Numbered from the stretch's first letter, positions 27,460-36,702 are shown. The stretch is 64,000 nt of DNA from Nonomuraea polychroma (GCF_004011505.1 NZ_SAUN01000001.1:4154001-4218000); one strand, 5' to 3'. Numbers and translations: made by a program. Notes: generated by a model not told the origin, from the sequence alone.

Positions 27460-28386
27460 GTGAGCGCGATCGTCCTCGACCCCAGCCTTCCCGAGGGTCA
27501 CCGCCGGCTGATGGCCGCCCAACCGGAGCTCCTGCCGCCTACTCCTGAGCGGCCCGCCTGGGGCGGGCGGACGCTCGGTGACGTCCTGACCGCCCTACCT
27601 CAGTCGGCGCTGTGGAGTTTCCTCCCGCTCGTCGTCGGCCTGGTCCACCGTGGCCGGCTCGTGCTCCTTGCCGGGCTGCTGCTGCAGGCGGCCATGCTCG
27701 TCATATTGATCCGGTACGGCTTCACCGCGTTCTTCCTCGCCGGCCTGTCCGTGCAGGCGGCGGCCTTCCTGGTGCTCCTGGCACTGGCGGGCGAGTCGCC
27801 CGTGGCGGGATACGGCCGCCGCCACCGCGGCAGGTACGTGACCGCCGCGATGCTGGAGCCGATGGACGCCGCGCTGCTGGAGCGGACGGTGGCCGCCACC
27901 GCGACGGTGTTGCGGTCCAGGCTCGATCGGGACGGCCTGCTCGACGACATCGCGAACCGGGTTGTCCTGCCCCGCCAGGAATGGGAGATCGCCGAGACGC
28001 TGACCGAGCTGACCCGGCTGCGGCGCGAGCAGGCAGGCGCGCGGTCGGGGCGCCTCACCGAACGCATCTCCGCCATGCTCCAATCCCAGGACGAGGCTCT
28101 CGAGGTGGCGACCCGCGCGCTGGCTCGGCGCATCTCCTCCCTGGAGGAGTACGCGCGGCGTACTGAAGAGGCCGAGGAGGTGTACGCCGAGTGGCGGACC
28201 CTGCAGGACCTGGCAGATGACGGCGACGCCTATCGCGAGCTGCTCTCCAGAACCGTGCGGGACGACCTGGCAGCCGGCGAGGTCGGCGAGCTGACCGAGC
28301 GCGCCAAGCACCTCGAAGCATCCCTGCACGAGAGCGTCGAACAGGCCCGGCTCGCCGGCCTCACCCTGATCCCCCGGGAGGGCTGA
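27460..28386 (+). CDS. unknown membrane protein with C-terminal helical domain
   Basis: I recognise no named family. The 308-residue product has two to three hydrophobic segments between about residues 45 and 110 (SALWSFLPLVVGLVH, LVLLAGLLLQAAMLVIL, FLAGLSVQAAAFLVLLALAG), then a long charged, probably coiled-coil cytoplasmic part (residues 140-300). It starts with GTG. The next gene begins three bases after its stop, so the two are probably cotranscribed and may form a membrane complex. Confidence 0.75.
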   Translation: MSAIVLDPSLPEGHRRLMAAQPELLPPTPERPAWGGRTLGDVLTALPQSALWSFLPLVVGLVHRGRLVLLAGLLLQAAMLVILIRYGFTAFFLAGLSVQAAAFLVLLALAGESPVAGYGRRHRGRYVTAAMLEPMDAALLERTVAATATVLRSRLDRDGLLDDIANRVVLPRQEWEIAETLTELTRLRREQAGARSGRLTERISAMLQSQDEALEVATRALARRISSLEEYARRTEEAEEVYAEWRTLQDLADDGDAYRELLSRTVRDDLAAGEVGELTERAKHLEASLHESVEQARLAGLTLIPREG

Positions 28387-28389
28387 CCC

Positions 28390-29235
28390 ATGCCGCACAC
28401 CTCCCACCGCATGCGACGGCTCATGGCGCCGTTCCCATCGTGGATCCCGCTCCTCGGTGCCGCCGTCCTCCTCGCCGAACTCGTCATCGGCATCCCCATG
28501 GCCGTCGATGGCGGATCCGCTCCGGCGCCCCTTTCAATGCCGAGCCCGTATCCGAGCGTGACGGCCGCTCCCATCAGCCCTCCGACCGCCGAGCCGTCGC
28601 CCACCCCGGCCCGTGCGACGGCGACCCCGTCCCGGAGCGAAGTCGAGGTCACGAGGATCCCCGAGGGGAGAGTCGTCACGCTCCGCCGCTACCGGGGCCG
28701 GGGTTCCGCCGTGATCGGTAGGGTGACCGATCCCAAAACCGGGCTGTCGTTCGCCGAGCTGGGCTCCCCGTGGCGGCGGAGTCGGCCGATCGGCGACGGC
28801 CCCATCAAGGACGGCCGCTACAACCTCCGCCAGACGCTGCTGACCGAGACCTACGGCCCGGACGACGATCGCGAGTGGTGGGCCGACATCGACTCCCAGC
28901 ACCTGTGGTCAGACCTCGATGCCGGAGAAAGCCTCTACGACGCCGCCCGGGCGATGCTCGACTACAAACAGGGCAACGCGTTCCCCGCCGGGACGAAGGG
29001 CCGTGACATCGCCTCGCAGCCGGTGCGGCGTGGCTGGCTGATCGCCCGGATGATCCAGATGCCGCCGAGCCCGGACGGGCGCAAGGCCAGGCAGGAGCTG
29101 TCGGTCGCCATCGCGGTCGACACGGGACGCCCTCGGCCCGCGGTCCTGTGGATCACCATTCCCGACACCCACCGGCGCTTGTGGCCCGACGTCGACACAC
29201 TGGTGAGGTCCCTCAAGATCGTTCCTCGAAGCTGA
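28390..29235 (+). CDS. unknown membrane-anchored extracellular protein
   Basis: The 281-residue product has one N-terminal hydrophobic segment (WIPLLGAAVLLAELVIGIPM) followed by a Pro/Ser/Thr/Ala-rich linker and a folded domain of about 190 residues with SVAIAVDTGRPRPAVLWI near the end. The layout suggests an outside-facing anchored protein. It follows the preceding membrane-protein gene by three bases. I do not recognise the domain. Confidence 0.75.
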   Translation: MPHTSHRMRRLMAPFPSWIPLLGAAVLLAELVIGIPMAVDGGSAPAPLSMPSPYPSVTAAPISPPTAEPSPTPARATATPSRSEVEVTRIPEGRVVTLRRYRGRGSAVIGRVTDPKTGLSFAELGSPWRRSRPIGDGPIKDGRYNLRQTLLTETYGPDDDREWWADIDSQHLWSDLDAGESLYDAARAMLDYKQGNAFPAGTKGRDIASQPVRRGWLIARMIQMPPSPDGRKARQELSVAIAVDTGRPRPAVLWITIPDTHRRLWPDVDTLVRSLKIVPRS

Positions 29236-29246
29236 GCAAGGATTTC

Positions 29247-29351
29247 ATGGAAGCCAAGAGATGGTCCGTCGAGATCGACATCACCGAGGCCGAGCACGCC
29301 GGGCACGCCGACATCCTGCGGGAGACGCTCGACGGGCAGAAGTCGAGCTGA
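29247..29351 (+). CDS. possible 34-residue protein (DUF1876-like start)
   Basis: A short frame beginning MEAKRWSVEIDITEAEHAGH resembles the first strand of small DUF1876 proteins and has AAGGA five bases before ATG. It stops after 34 residues, much shorter than that family, so it is either a truncated copy or a real miniprotein. Confidence 0.4.
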   Translation: MEAKRWSVEIDITEAEHAGHADILRETLDGQKSS

Positions 29352-29381
29352 CCGGCGGATCACGCCGGATCAGACCGCCGT

Positions 29382-29407
29382 CCTGATCCGGCGCGCGCCG
29401 GATCAGG
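29382..29407. terminator. 26-bp perfect palindrome, probable terminator
   Basis: The half-site CCTGATCCGGCGC is followed directly by its complement. It sits downstream of the plus-strand unknown genes and about 100 bases before the convergent DUF1684 gene. The sequence CGCCGGATCAG also occurs just before it, at 29363-29373. Confidence 0.55.
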
Positions 29408-29505
29408 ATGCAGGTCTGCGGATCGGGCTGGCCAGGGCCGCACCGCGATACGCCGGGCGGCGTTGAGGGTCGTGTGCGTGCCGTTCGCTCACGCGCTCAG
29501 TTCCC

Positions 29506-30327
29506 TCAGCGGGGTGTCTTCTCTCCGGCCTCGATGGCGAAGGGGAGCCGGTTGGTCGATGGCGGCAGTGGGCAGATGGGGAAGTGCTCGCTGAACGCGC
29601 ACGGCAGGTTGACGGTGCGGTTGAAGTCGAGCATCACATTGCCCTCGCTGTCCGGGCTGGGGATGTCCAGGGAGCGGCCGGCCCCGTAGGTGGTGACGCC
29701 GCTGGTGGCGTCGGTGAAGACCGTGAGCAGCATTCCGTGTGAGCTGAGCACCTGGAGGGTGTGCTTGGTGCCGGCGTACTCGAAGTGCACCAGGCCGGGC
29801 GTTTCGTGGGTGTGGGTGCTCCAGCCGACGGAGTCGAGCGTCACGGAGGTGGGCGAGTCATAGCGTTCGAGGCGGCCCGGCAGCACCCATCGCGGGCTGG
29901 GCTCGTAGACGGGCACGCCGTCGAAGTCGCGTCGTGCCGGTGAGTTCGGGTCGTAGGCCACGATCAGGTACGTGCCCCGGTAGGTGATGCCCACCTCCCG
30001 TTCGCCCACGGCGACCCGGAGGTCGTCGGGGGCGCCGGCGAGGGTGAACCGGCGTTCGGCGGTGAAGGTTTCCTCTCCCAACGCCATCGGGGTGCCCTCC
30101 GGGTCGATGTGGATGGCGTCCCCGTGCTGCCACCACCGGCCGGGCAGCCCGGGATAGTGCCGGGGCGTGTCGTCGAGCCATTCGTGCGAGGTGGCGGCCA
30201 GCCAGCCCAGGGGCTGGGTGAGCCATTGCTCCCAGCCGGCCCTCCACTGCTGCCAGGAGCGTGTGAACTCCTGCGGGCTGGTGTCATCGCCGGTGATCGG
30301 GCTGGTGGGAACGTGGGCGTCGCTCAT
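29506..30327 (-). CDS. DUF1684-family protein
   Basis: The 273-residue product is all-beta in appearance and ends with the family hallmark VMLDFNRTVNLPCAFSEHF and CPLPPSTNRLPFAIEAGEK. Typical length is 170-280 residues. The function of DUF1684 is unknown. It begins 31 bases after the stop of the MFS exporter gene and is probably in the same transcript. Confidence 0.88.
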   Translation of the reverse strand: MSDAHVPTSPITGDDTSPQEFTRSWQQWRAGWEQWLTQPLGWLAATSHEWLDDTPRHYPGLPGRWWQHGDAIHIDPEGTPMALGEETFTAERRFTLAGAPDDLRVAVGEREVGITYRGTYLIVAYDPNSPARRDFDGVPVYEPSPRWVLPGRLERYDSPTSVTLDSVGWSTHTHETPGLVHFEYAGTKHTLQVLSSHGMLLTVFTDATSGVTTYGAGRSLDIPSPDSEGNVMLDFNRTVNLPCAFSEHFPICPLPPSTNRLPFAIEAGEKTPR

Positions 30328-30358
30328 CGTGGTTCTCCGTTCTCTTGTGTCGTGTCGG

Positions 30359-31825
30359 TCAGTGCGTGGTCGTGGTGGGGCGGGCCCACGTGGCGAAGAG
30401 GGTCAGGGCGAGCAGGGGGAAGACGACCCCGGCGGTGAGGGCTGTGGCGATCGCCCCCGCCTCGCCGGCTCCGCCCGCGGCGGCGCTGCCGTACACGGTG
30501 GTCATCACGGCCAGGCCGAGCGCGCCGCCGAGTTGCTGCATGGCCTGGTTGAGGCTGGACGCGGCGGCGACATGGGCGGGGGGCGCCTGGTGCATGATGA
30601 CGGCGGTGAGCGGCGCGATGGTCAGCCCCGCGCCGAGGCCGAGCAGGACGAACGGCCCGAGCAGGCCGCCCGCGAAGGTGTCGGCGGCGTCGATCCGCGA
30701 CATCCACACCAACCCCGCGAGCAAGCCGGCCATCCCGAGGGAGCCGACGATCCGCTCTCCGAGTCGCGTCACCAGACGGCTGGTCAGGACGTTCGTGACG
30801 AGTAGCGCGGCGCTGAAGGGCAGGACGGACAACCCCGTCTGCAGCGGGGTGAAGCCCAGGGCGTTCTGGGTGAACAGCGCGGCGAAGTAGAGGAAACCGG
30901 CCTGGCCCGCCGGGATGAGCATCATGGCCACCAGCGGGGCGGCGCTGCGCATCTGTGTGAAGAACTCCAGCGGCACGACCGGGGCGGCGTGGCGCCGTTC
31001 GATGAGGACCAGGGCGAGCAGCCCGGCGATCGCCAGCGCGAACGAGACGAGGACCGGCGGGCTGGCCCAGCCCTGCGACTCGGCGTTGATGAGGCCGTAG
31101 ACCAGGGCGGTCATGCCGGTCGTGGATGCGACGGCCCCGCCGACGTCCAGGCGGGCCGGCGCGCGGGGCGCCTCCGGCACCAGCAGGCGTACCCCGACGA
31201 GGACGACCAGGCCGATGGGGATGTTGACGAACATGACCCATTCCCAGCCCAGTGACGTGGTCAGCAGCCCGCCGAGGAGCAGACCGAGCGCGGCGCCGAT
31301 GCTGATGGCCAGCACGAACACGGTCATCGCCCGGGCGCGCTGCGGACCGGGCCTGGTGATCGACATCAGCAGCACGAGCGTGCCCGGCGCGGCGAGCGCC
31401 GCTCCCAGACCTTGCAGGATGCGCGCGGCGATGAGCATCGCCGGCATCGTGGCCGCCCCGCCCAGCGCCGAGGCGACGGTGAAGATCGACACGCCGATCA
31501 GCAACGCGCGGCGCGGGCCGATGATCGACCCCACCTTTCCGCTGAGCAGGACCAGACCGCCGAAGACCAGGGCGTAGGAGGTGACCACCCAGGACAGTCC
31601 GGTCGCCGAGAAGCCCAGCGCGTGCCGGATCTGCGGCAGCGCGACGTTCACCACGCTGTTGTCGATCACCAGGATGAGCTGGGTGAGGCACAACACGATG
31701 ACCGCCGGGTAGCGCAGCCGCTGTGCGGAAGGTGAGTGGTCGCTCGCCGCCGGCCGTTGACCCGGCGGGATGACGCGGTCGTCGCCCGGATCGTGGCCGG
31801 CGCTCTGAAGGGGTTGGGTGCTCAC
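30359..31825 (-). CDS. MFS exporter, DHA2 (EmrB/QacA) family
   Basis: The 488-residue product has about 14 membrane segments, as in DHA2 drug:proton antiporters. It has VVNVALPQIRHALGF in the first helix region, motif-A-like GKVGSIIGPRRALL in loop 2-3 and RILQGLGAALAAPGTLVLL (motif C region). The GTG 31825 follows AAAGGA; the longer frame adds an Arg-rich start without a ribosome site. It is divergent from an XRE-cupin regulator gene that probably controls it. A second, related exporter with the same kind of partner lies 1 kb away. Confidence 0.92.
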   Translation of the reverse strand: MSTQPLQSAGHDPGDDRVIPPGQRPAASDHSPSAQRLRYPAVIVLCLTQLILVIDNSVVNVALPQIRHALGFSATGLSWVVTSYALVFGGLVLLSGKVGSIIGPRRALLIGVSIFTVASALGGAATMPAMLIAARILQGLGAALAAPGTLVLLMSITRPGPQRARAMTVFVLAISIGAALGLLLGGLLTTSLGWEWVMFVNIPIGLVVLVGVRLLVPEAPRAPARLDVGGAVASTTGMTALVYGLINAESQGWASPPVLVSFALAIAGLLALVLIERRHAAPVVPLEFFTQMRSAAPLVAMMLIPAGQAGFLYFAALFTQNALGFTPLQTGLSVLPFSAALLVTNVLTSRLVTRLGERIVGSLGMAGLLAGLVWMSRIDAADTFAGGLLGPFVLLGLGAGLTIAPLTAVIMHQAPPAHVAAASSLNQAMQQLGGALGLAVMTTVYGSAAAGGAGEAGAIATALTAGVVFPLLALTLFATWARPTTTTH

Positions 31826-32073
31826 CGCGAGCGTCCTTTCTGACTGTGGCCGGCTCTGACCGCGGCCGGCAGTGACGTGGTGGGCGCCTGGCCGGCGTCG
31901 CACGGCTGCGAGTCTGCGTCACTCCCGGATGCGGACGCACGAAAAATTGCCGCCCCGGCAAGAGACGCACGGAGGGAATCGAGCGCATCCGTGGACGGTT
32001 GACGCCATGACCGGACGTGGACCCGCGTCCGGCGCTTGCGTTCCTCGTTGCCGAGCCGGCAAGGATGGCCACT

Positions 32074-32664
32074 GTGGACGACGATCTCGAGGCCGCGCTG
32101 ACGGCCCTGGGGCCGAGGCTTCGGCGGTTGCGCCGCCATCGCGGCCTGACCCTGGCCGAGCTGGCCGCGGAAACCGGCATTTCGGAGAGCACTCTGTCGC
32201 GTCTGGAGAGCGGCGGGCGGCGGCCGAACCTCGAACTCCTCCTCCCGCTGGCCAGGGCCCACGGCATGCCACTGGAGGAGCTCATCGGGGCACCGCAGAC
32301 CGGCGACCCGCGCGTCCACCTGCGGCCGATCCAGCGCGACGGCATGACGTACATCCGGCTGACCCACAAGGCGGGCGGCACCCAGGCGTACAAGCTGATC
32401 ATTCCCGGGGCGACGGGCCCTACGGCGCCCGATCCGCAGCGCCATGAAGGTTACGAGTGGCTCTACGTGCTCAGCGGCCGGCTACGGCTCGTGCTCGGTG
32501 ACCAGGACCTCATCCTGGCGCCTGGTGAGGTGGCCGAATTCGACACGCATGTCCCGCACTGGATGGGGAATGCCGGGGCCACGCCGGTCGAGCTGCTCAT
32601 CCTGTTCGGGCCCCAGGGGGAACGCGCTCACGTACGTGCCCGGCCGCGCCCGAACGGCGGCTGA
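32074..32664 (+). CDS. XRE-family regulator with cupin domain
   Basis: The protein has an N-terminal helix-turn-helix (RLRRLRRHRGLTLAELAAET, ISESTLSRLESG) and a C-terminal cupin (HEGYEWLYVLSGRLRLVLG, LILAPGEVAEFDTHVPHW). Such HTH-cupin proteins sense small molecules and control neighbouring transport or resistance genes. GTG 32074 (VDDDLEAAL) is chosen over ATG 32065 because the AAGG site abuts the latter. It is divergent from the MFS exporter. It is a close paralogue of the regulator at 35305. Confidence 0.88.
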   Translation: MDDDLEAALTALGPRLRRLRRHRGLTLAELAAETGISESTLSRLESGGRRPNLELLLPLARAHGMPLEELIGAPQTGDPRVHLRPIQRDGMTYIRLTHKAGGTQAYKLIIPGATGPTAPDPQRHEGYEWLYVLSGRLRLVLGDQDLILAPGEVAEFDTHVPHWMGNAGATPVELLILFGPQGERAHVRARPRPNGG

Positions 32665-32871
32665 CGCGCGGGGGACCCGCCTCGAGGTCGGGCCTCCCCG
32701 GCAGCGTGCGGCCCTCGGCCTCGCGGCGATGAGCGGCGGCGATGCCCTTCTGACCGTCGGTAAGATCCCCGCGTGTGGGGGGCTGACCGGTGGGTCCCGG
32801 CCCTGGCTGCGCTGAGAAGCGGAAGATCTCCGCGCGTGCGGGGGTGTTCCGGTGAGCGTCCCCTTGGTGAG

Positions 32872-34464
32872 TCAGCGCAGGTCGGCGGCTACTTCGTTGG
32901 ATGCACGGCTGTTCCTGCCGGAACCTGGGGTCCGTCGCTGCGGGCCTCGCACGAGAACGTAGACGAACAGGACCGCCATGACTGCTGCGCCTGCCCACAT
33001 GGCCTGCTGCCAGCCGTCGACGAAGGACTCTTGGGCGGCTCGGGTCAGCGCCTGCGCCTGGGGACCGGCCCCGTCGGCGGCCGCGAGGGCGTTGGCGACG
33101 CCCTCGCGGGCGTTGGCGGCGGCGGCGTCCGGCACTCCGCCGAGCCGGGAGTCGATGGCGCCGCGGTAGCCGGCGTTCAAGACCGCTCCGAGCAGTGCGA
33201 CACCGAGCGCGGTGCCGAACTCCCGGGTGACGTCGTTGAGTGCGGATGCGACGCCTTGACGCTCACGCGGCAAGGCGGTGGTGATGGCCTCGGTGGAGGG
33301 CGTCATCGTCAATCCCATGCCAAGTCCCATGGCGAGCATCCCGGGGAGGATCGAGAGGTAGCCGCCGTCGACGGAGACGAAGCTGGCCATGAGGACCAGC
33401 CCCGCGCCGCCCAGGACGATCCCCGACGCCATCGTCGAGCGGCTGCCGATGCGTGCGGCCACCTGCGGGGCGAGGCCGGAGGCGAACATCATCAGCAGCG
33501 CCATCGGCATGAGCGCCAAGGTGGAACGCAGACCGGACCAGCCGAGCACCGCCTGGAAGTACGGGAAGAGGACCACGAAGATCCCCGCCTGCACGCCGAA
33601 GACCGCCAAGAGCGACACGGAACCGTTCGCGAGACCTCGCTCACGGAACAGGCGGACATCGAGGAGCGGAGTCTGTCGGCGCAGCTCCCATGCCACGAAG
33701 CCGGCAGCGGCCATGACGCCGACGAGGAGGCTCAGGAGCGTCGCGGGCGCGGTCCAGCCTCGTTCGGGACCCTCGTGGAGGAAGGAGACGAGCCCGACCG
33801 CCGCGACCACGGACGACAGCGAACCGACGGCGTCGAACCCGGGCCCAGACGTCTCGCGCGAGTTCGGGATGGATCGCAGCGCCATGACCATGGCGACGGC
33901 GACGAGCACGATCGGCAGGACGAAGAGCCACCGCCAGCTCGCCAGGTCGACCAGGACGGCCGACAGGTACATCCCCAAGATGCCCCCACCGCCGGTGACG
34001 CCGGTCCACACGCCGATCGCCTTGGAGCGCTCCTCCTCCGGGAAGGTCGAGGTGATGACGGCGAGAGTGACCGGCATGATCATCGCTGCGCCTGCGCCGC
34101 TCAGGAAACGAGCAGCGAGCATGATCTCGGACGACGTTGCAAGGCCCGCCGCCGCACTCGCTGTTCCGAAGACGAGCAGGCCCGCGAGCAGCACCGGCCT
34201 GCGGCCCCACCGGTCGCCCACCGCGCCGAGCGGCAGGAGCAACGCGGCCAGGGTGATGGTGTAGATGTTGATGAACCACAGGACCTCGCTTTGCGAGGCG
34301 TCGAATGCGACGGCGAGCTCCGGCTGGGCGACGTTCAGCCCGGACACCGAAGCGATGACCGCCACGAGCGCGATGCAGACCCCGGCCAAGATCGTACGTC
34401 GGTGTCGTGGGTCTTGGATGGTCGGGTCGGGGGCTCCCGCGTCTGAGGATCGGTCCGTACTCAT
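32872..34464 (-). CDS. MFS exporter, DHA2 family
   Basis: This 530-residue, 14-helix transporter has SGLNVAQPELAVAFDASQSE in the first helix region, VGDRWGRRPVLLAGL (motif A) in loop 2-3 and RFLSGAGAAMIMPVTLAVI (motif C region). The polar C-terminal tail is Arg/Ser-rich. ATG 34464 follows AAAGGAAT. It is followed on the opposite flank by a methyltransferase gene on the same strand and an XRE-cupin regulator gene divergent from that, repeating the neighbouring module. Confidence 0.92.
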   Translation of the reverse strand: MSTDRSSDAGAPDPTIQDPRHRRTILAGVCIALVAVIASVSGLNVAQPELAVAFDASQSEVLWFINIYTITLAALLLPLGAVGDRWGRRPVLLAGLLVFGTASAAAGLATSSEIMLAARFLSGAGAAMIMPVTLAVITSTFPEEERSKAIGVWTGVTGGGGILGMYLSAVLVDLASWRWLFVLPIVLVAVAMVMALRSIPNSRETSGPGFDAVGSLSSVVAAVGLVSFLHEGPERGWTAPATLLSLLVGVMAAAGFVAWELRRQTPLLDVRLFRERGLANGSVSLLAVFGVQAGIFVVLFPYFQAVLGWSGLRSTLALMPMALLMMFASGLAPQVAARIGSRSTMASGIVLGGAGLVLMASFVSVDGGYLSILPGMLAMGLGMGLTMTPSTEAITTALPRERQGVASALNDVTREFGTALGVALLGAVLNAGYRGAIDSRLGGVPDAAAANAREGVANALAAADGAGPQAQALTRAAQESFVDGWQQAMWAGAAVMAVLFVYVLVRGPQRRTPGSGRNSRASNEVAADLR

Positions 34465-34533
34465 GGGATTCCTTTCTCGAAGGCACGGTGAATCGGCGCC
34501 CGGGCAGCGGCCTGGCGCAGTCGGGTGGTGGGA

Positions 34534-35169
34534 TTACCTGCGTCGGGTGGCGCGCACGACGACATCGTGGAGGGGGACCGCTCGGCCCCCGAGGCCGGAG
34601 AGCGTGCGCAGGTGCTCTTCGGCGGTGACGATCTCCCACTCTGTGCCGTCCATACGCGCGGTGATGGCCGCGGAGGTGACCGACGCTTCGGCAGGAGGGT
34701 GGTGCCCGTGGCCGGTAGAGCCCGGGGTGTGCAGGTGTCCCACGATGAGCAGCGTGCCGCCGGGAGCCACCCATCCCGCGATGCGGTCGTAGAACTCCAG
34801 CTGGGGCATCGCCGGGTGAGCGTAGTGGGTCATGACCAGGTCGAACTGCGCGCCCGGGCTCCAGACGCTCAGATCCGCCTCAACCCATTGCAAGCGCTCG
34901 GGTGCCCCACTCGTCGCCGCGCGCTCGGCTGCGCGGGCAAGGGCCTCGGACGAGATGTCGGCTGCGGTGACCTGCCAGCCGTGGGAGGCAAGCCAGATCG
35001 CCTCAGCACCGCCGCCGCACCCCGCATCCAGTGCCGTGCCCGGTGTCAGGCCGCTGGTTTCACGGGCGAGGTACGGGTTCGGCGGGTTGCCGCCCATGGA
35101 TCCGGGGCCGCCGGCTCGCCCCTGTTGCCAGTGCCGCTCCCAGAAGTCCTTGTCGAATTCGTGCGCCAA
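34534..35169 (-). CDS. class I SAM-dependent methyltransferase
   Basis: The product has about 211 residues. It has a Trp-rich start (DKDFWERHWQQG), the SAM-binding motif ALDAGCGGGAEAIWLA, an acidic residue after strand 2 (VTAADIS) and the motif FDLVMTHYAHP. The TTG 35169 follows GAGGACGACC at suitable spacing; the frame continues upstream antisense to the regulator, which is not credible. The gene is 69 bases from the MFS exporter start and is probably cotranscribed with it. The substrate is unknown; modification and export of the same compound is possible. Confidence 0.85.
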   Translation of the reverse strand: MAHEFDKDFWERHWQQGRAGGPGSMGGNPPNPYLARETSGLTPGTALDAGCGGGAEAIWLASHGWQVTAADISSEALARAAERAATSGAPERLQWVEADLSVWSPGAQFDLVMTHYAHPAMPQLEFYDRIAGWVAPGGTLLIVGHLHTPGSTGHGHHPPAEASVTSAAITARMDGTEWEIVTAEEHLRTLSGLGGRAVPLHDVVVRATRRR

Positions 35170-35304
35170 AGGTCGTCCTCTTCGTTCGCGATGATCTCTC
35201 CGCCGGCCCATCGGCGCCGGCAGATCGTGCACCCATCCGCGGGTGCGTCCCTCATGGTGCGGGCCGGTAAGGCGAATCTGCAAATGCTGTTGCCGAATGG
35301 CAAA

Positions 35305-35910
35305 ATGGGGAGGGTGGATGAAGCCATTGATCGCACTCTTGACGCTGTCGGACCGAGGTTGAAACGCCTTCGGCTGCAACGAGACGTCACGCTCGCCGAC
35401 CTCGCGGCGGAGACCGGCATCTCTACCAGCACCTTGTCCCGGCTCGAAGCGGGCCTGCGACGCCCCACGCTCGAGCAGTTGCTCCCGCTCGCTCGCGCCT
35501 ACGGGGTCACACTCGACGAACTCGTCGATGCGCCGCCGACCGGCGACCCCCGCATCAATCTGCGCCCCATCCCCTGCGGGGACGGCTCTGTCATCCTGCC
35601 GCTGACCCGGAGGCCCGGAGGAATCCAGGCCTACAAGTTCGTCCTCCCGGCCGGAAGCGACAATGCGGAACCCGACCTGCGCACCCACGAGGGCTACGAC
35701 TGGGTCTATGTCCTCAACGGAACGCTCCGCCTCGTACTCGGGGAACACGACCTCACCCTCAAGCCCGGGGAGGCCGCGGAGTTCGACACGCGCACCCCGC
35801 ACTGGTTCGGGGCCACCAGCGCCGGTCCCGTCGAGTACCTGAGCCTCATCGGGAAACAAGGCGAACGCGCGCACGTCCGCGCAGCACCGAGACTTGGTCC
35901 GGCCGAGTAA
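35305..35910 (+). CDS. XRE-family regulator with cupin domain
   Basis: This HTH-cupin protein is colinear with the regulator at 32074. Its HTH is RLKRLRLQRDVTLADLAAET followed by ISTSTLSRLEAGLRRPT. Both then contain TGDPR(V/I)xLRPI and a cupin ending HWFGATSAGPVEYLSLIG. The start is uncertain: ATG 35305 lacks a clear Shine-Dalgarno, GTG 35314 aligns with the paralogue's start, and leaderless translation is possible. It is divergent from the methyltransferase/exporter pair and probably controls it. Confidence 0.86.
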   Translation: MGRVDEAIDRTLDAVGPRLKRLRLQRDVTLADLAAETGISTSTLSRLEAGLRRPTLEQLLPLARAYGVTLDELVDAPPTGDPRINLRPIPCGDGSVILPLTRRPGGIQAYKFVLPAGSDNAEPDLRTHEGYDWVYVLNGTLRLVLGEHDLTLKPGEAAEFDTRTPHWFGATSAGPVEYLSLIGKQGERAHVRAAPRLGPAE

Positions 35911-35934
35911 GAAAGCCCAGGGACCCACGAGAAG

Positions 35935-36130
35935 CAGCGGTCCTGGGAACTGCCCGCTCGTGCACGACGGCCCACGATGGCGTGCAGCCGGGCCGTTCCA
36001 GCCACGTCCTCGGGCAGCCGGGCCTTGGCCAGCCACCGGCCGGAGCCGTCCGTCACCTCTCCACATCGTGGTGGTCCTCGGCCCGGTCATCCCCCACGAA
36101 CAACCGCAGCGGTCTCCCGTGCTCCTTGCG
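35935..36130 (-). pseudogene. IS110-family transposase N-terminal remnant
   Basis: Minus-strand frames read EHGRPLRLFVGDDRAEDHHD and, after a stop and frame change, VTDGSGRWLAKARLPEDVAG followed by TARLHAIVG. This matches the first 60 residues of IS110 transposases, where the initial Asp pair belongs to the catalytic site. Nothing of the rest is present. The remainder of the 35911-36286 gap shows no gene. Confidence 0.6.
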
Positions 36131-36286
36131 AGCACGTCGCGAGCTCGACGTTTCCGGCCGGGGCGCCGATCAGCGCCGCCTGCCGGTGACGAACGGCGAC
36201 TTGCCGTGGCCGGCCGTGATTTGGGCCCCCGACTGTCACATGATCGGCGCAAATCCGGGCAGTGTGGGTCGAGTGAGGTGATTCCG

Positions 36287-36658
36287 GTGGAGGAGCGCGG
36301 CCAGGGTCAGAAGGACGGACTGGCAATCGGGATGTGGCACTCGGATGTGTGCCCGGTGATCGGCTTGCAGGGCGAACTGCAGGCCGCGACGATCGGCGAC
36401 TTCTTCGACCAGATGGGACGCGTCCTGGCCGACCGACCCGACGTGGTGGTCGTGGACCTGTCGCGGGTGGCGTTCTGCGACTTCGACGGCGTGTCCGCGC
36501 TGGCCGGCGCGGATCGGCGAGCGCGGCAGCTCGGAGCCCGGCTGGTGCTGGCCGGGGCGCAGGGCCGATGCGCTCAGATCTTGCACCGCACCGGCCTGGA
36601 CCGGATCCTCCGTCCGCTTCCTATCGAGGCCCAAGCGGCCACGACGATGCCGGCCTGA
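36287..36658 (+). CDS. STAS-domain anti-sigma factor antagonist
   Basis: The 123-residue product has the STAS pattern: a short beta start (VIGLQGELQAATIGDFF), then DVVVVDLSRVAFCDFDGVSA where the regulatory phospho-residue normally lies. The canonical D-S is replaced by D-F-D-G-V-S here, leaving Ser two residues later. GTG 36287 follows GAGGTGATT. Such proteins free a sigma factor by binding an RsbW-type kinase. A fragment of such a kinase lies 0.4 kb downstream, but an intact one is not present. Confidence 0.82.
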   Translation: MEERGQGQKDGLAIGMWHSDVCPVIGLQGELQAATIGDFFDQMGRVLADRPDVVVVDLSRVAFCDFDGVSALAGADRRARQLGARLVLAGAQGRCAQILHRTGLDRILRPLPIEAQAATTMPA

Positions 36659-36661
36659 CCT

Positions 36662-36702
36662 GCGGGAGCCGAGGGTCGTTCCCCCCGGCCCCCGGCTCCC
36701 GC
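36662..36702 (+). terminator. hairpin terminator after the STAS gene
   Basis: GCGGGAGCCG pairs perfectly with CGGCTCCCGC around a 21-base G/C-rich loop, starting four bases after the stop codon. Confidence 0.6.
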
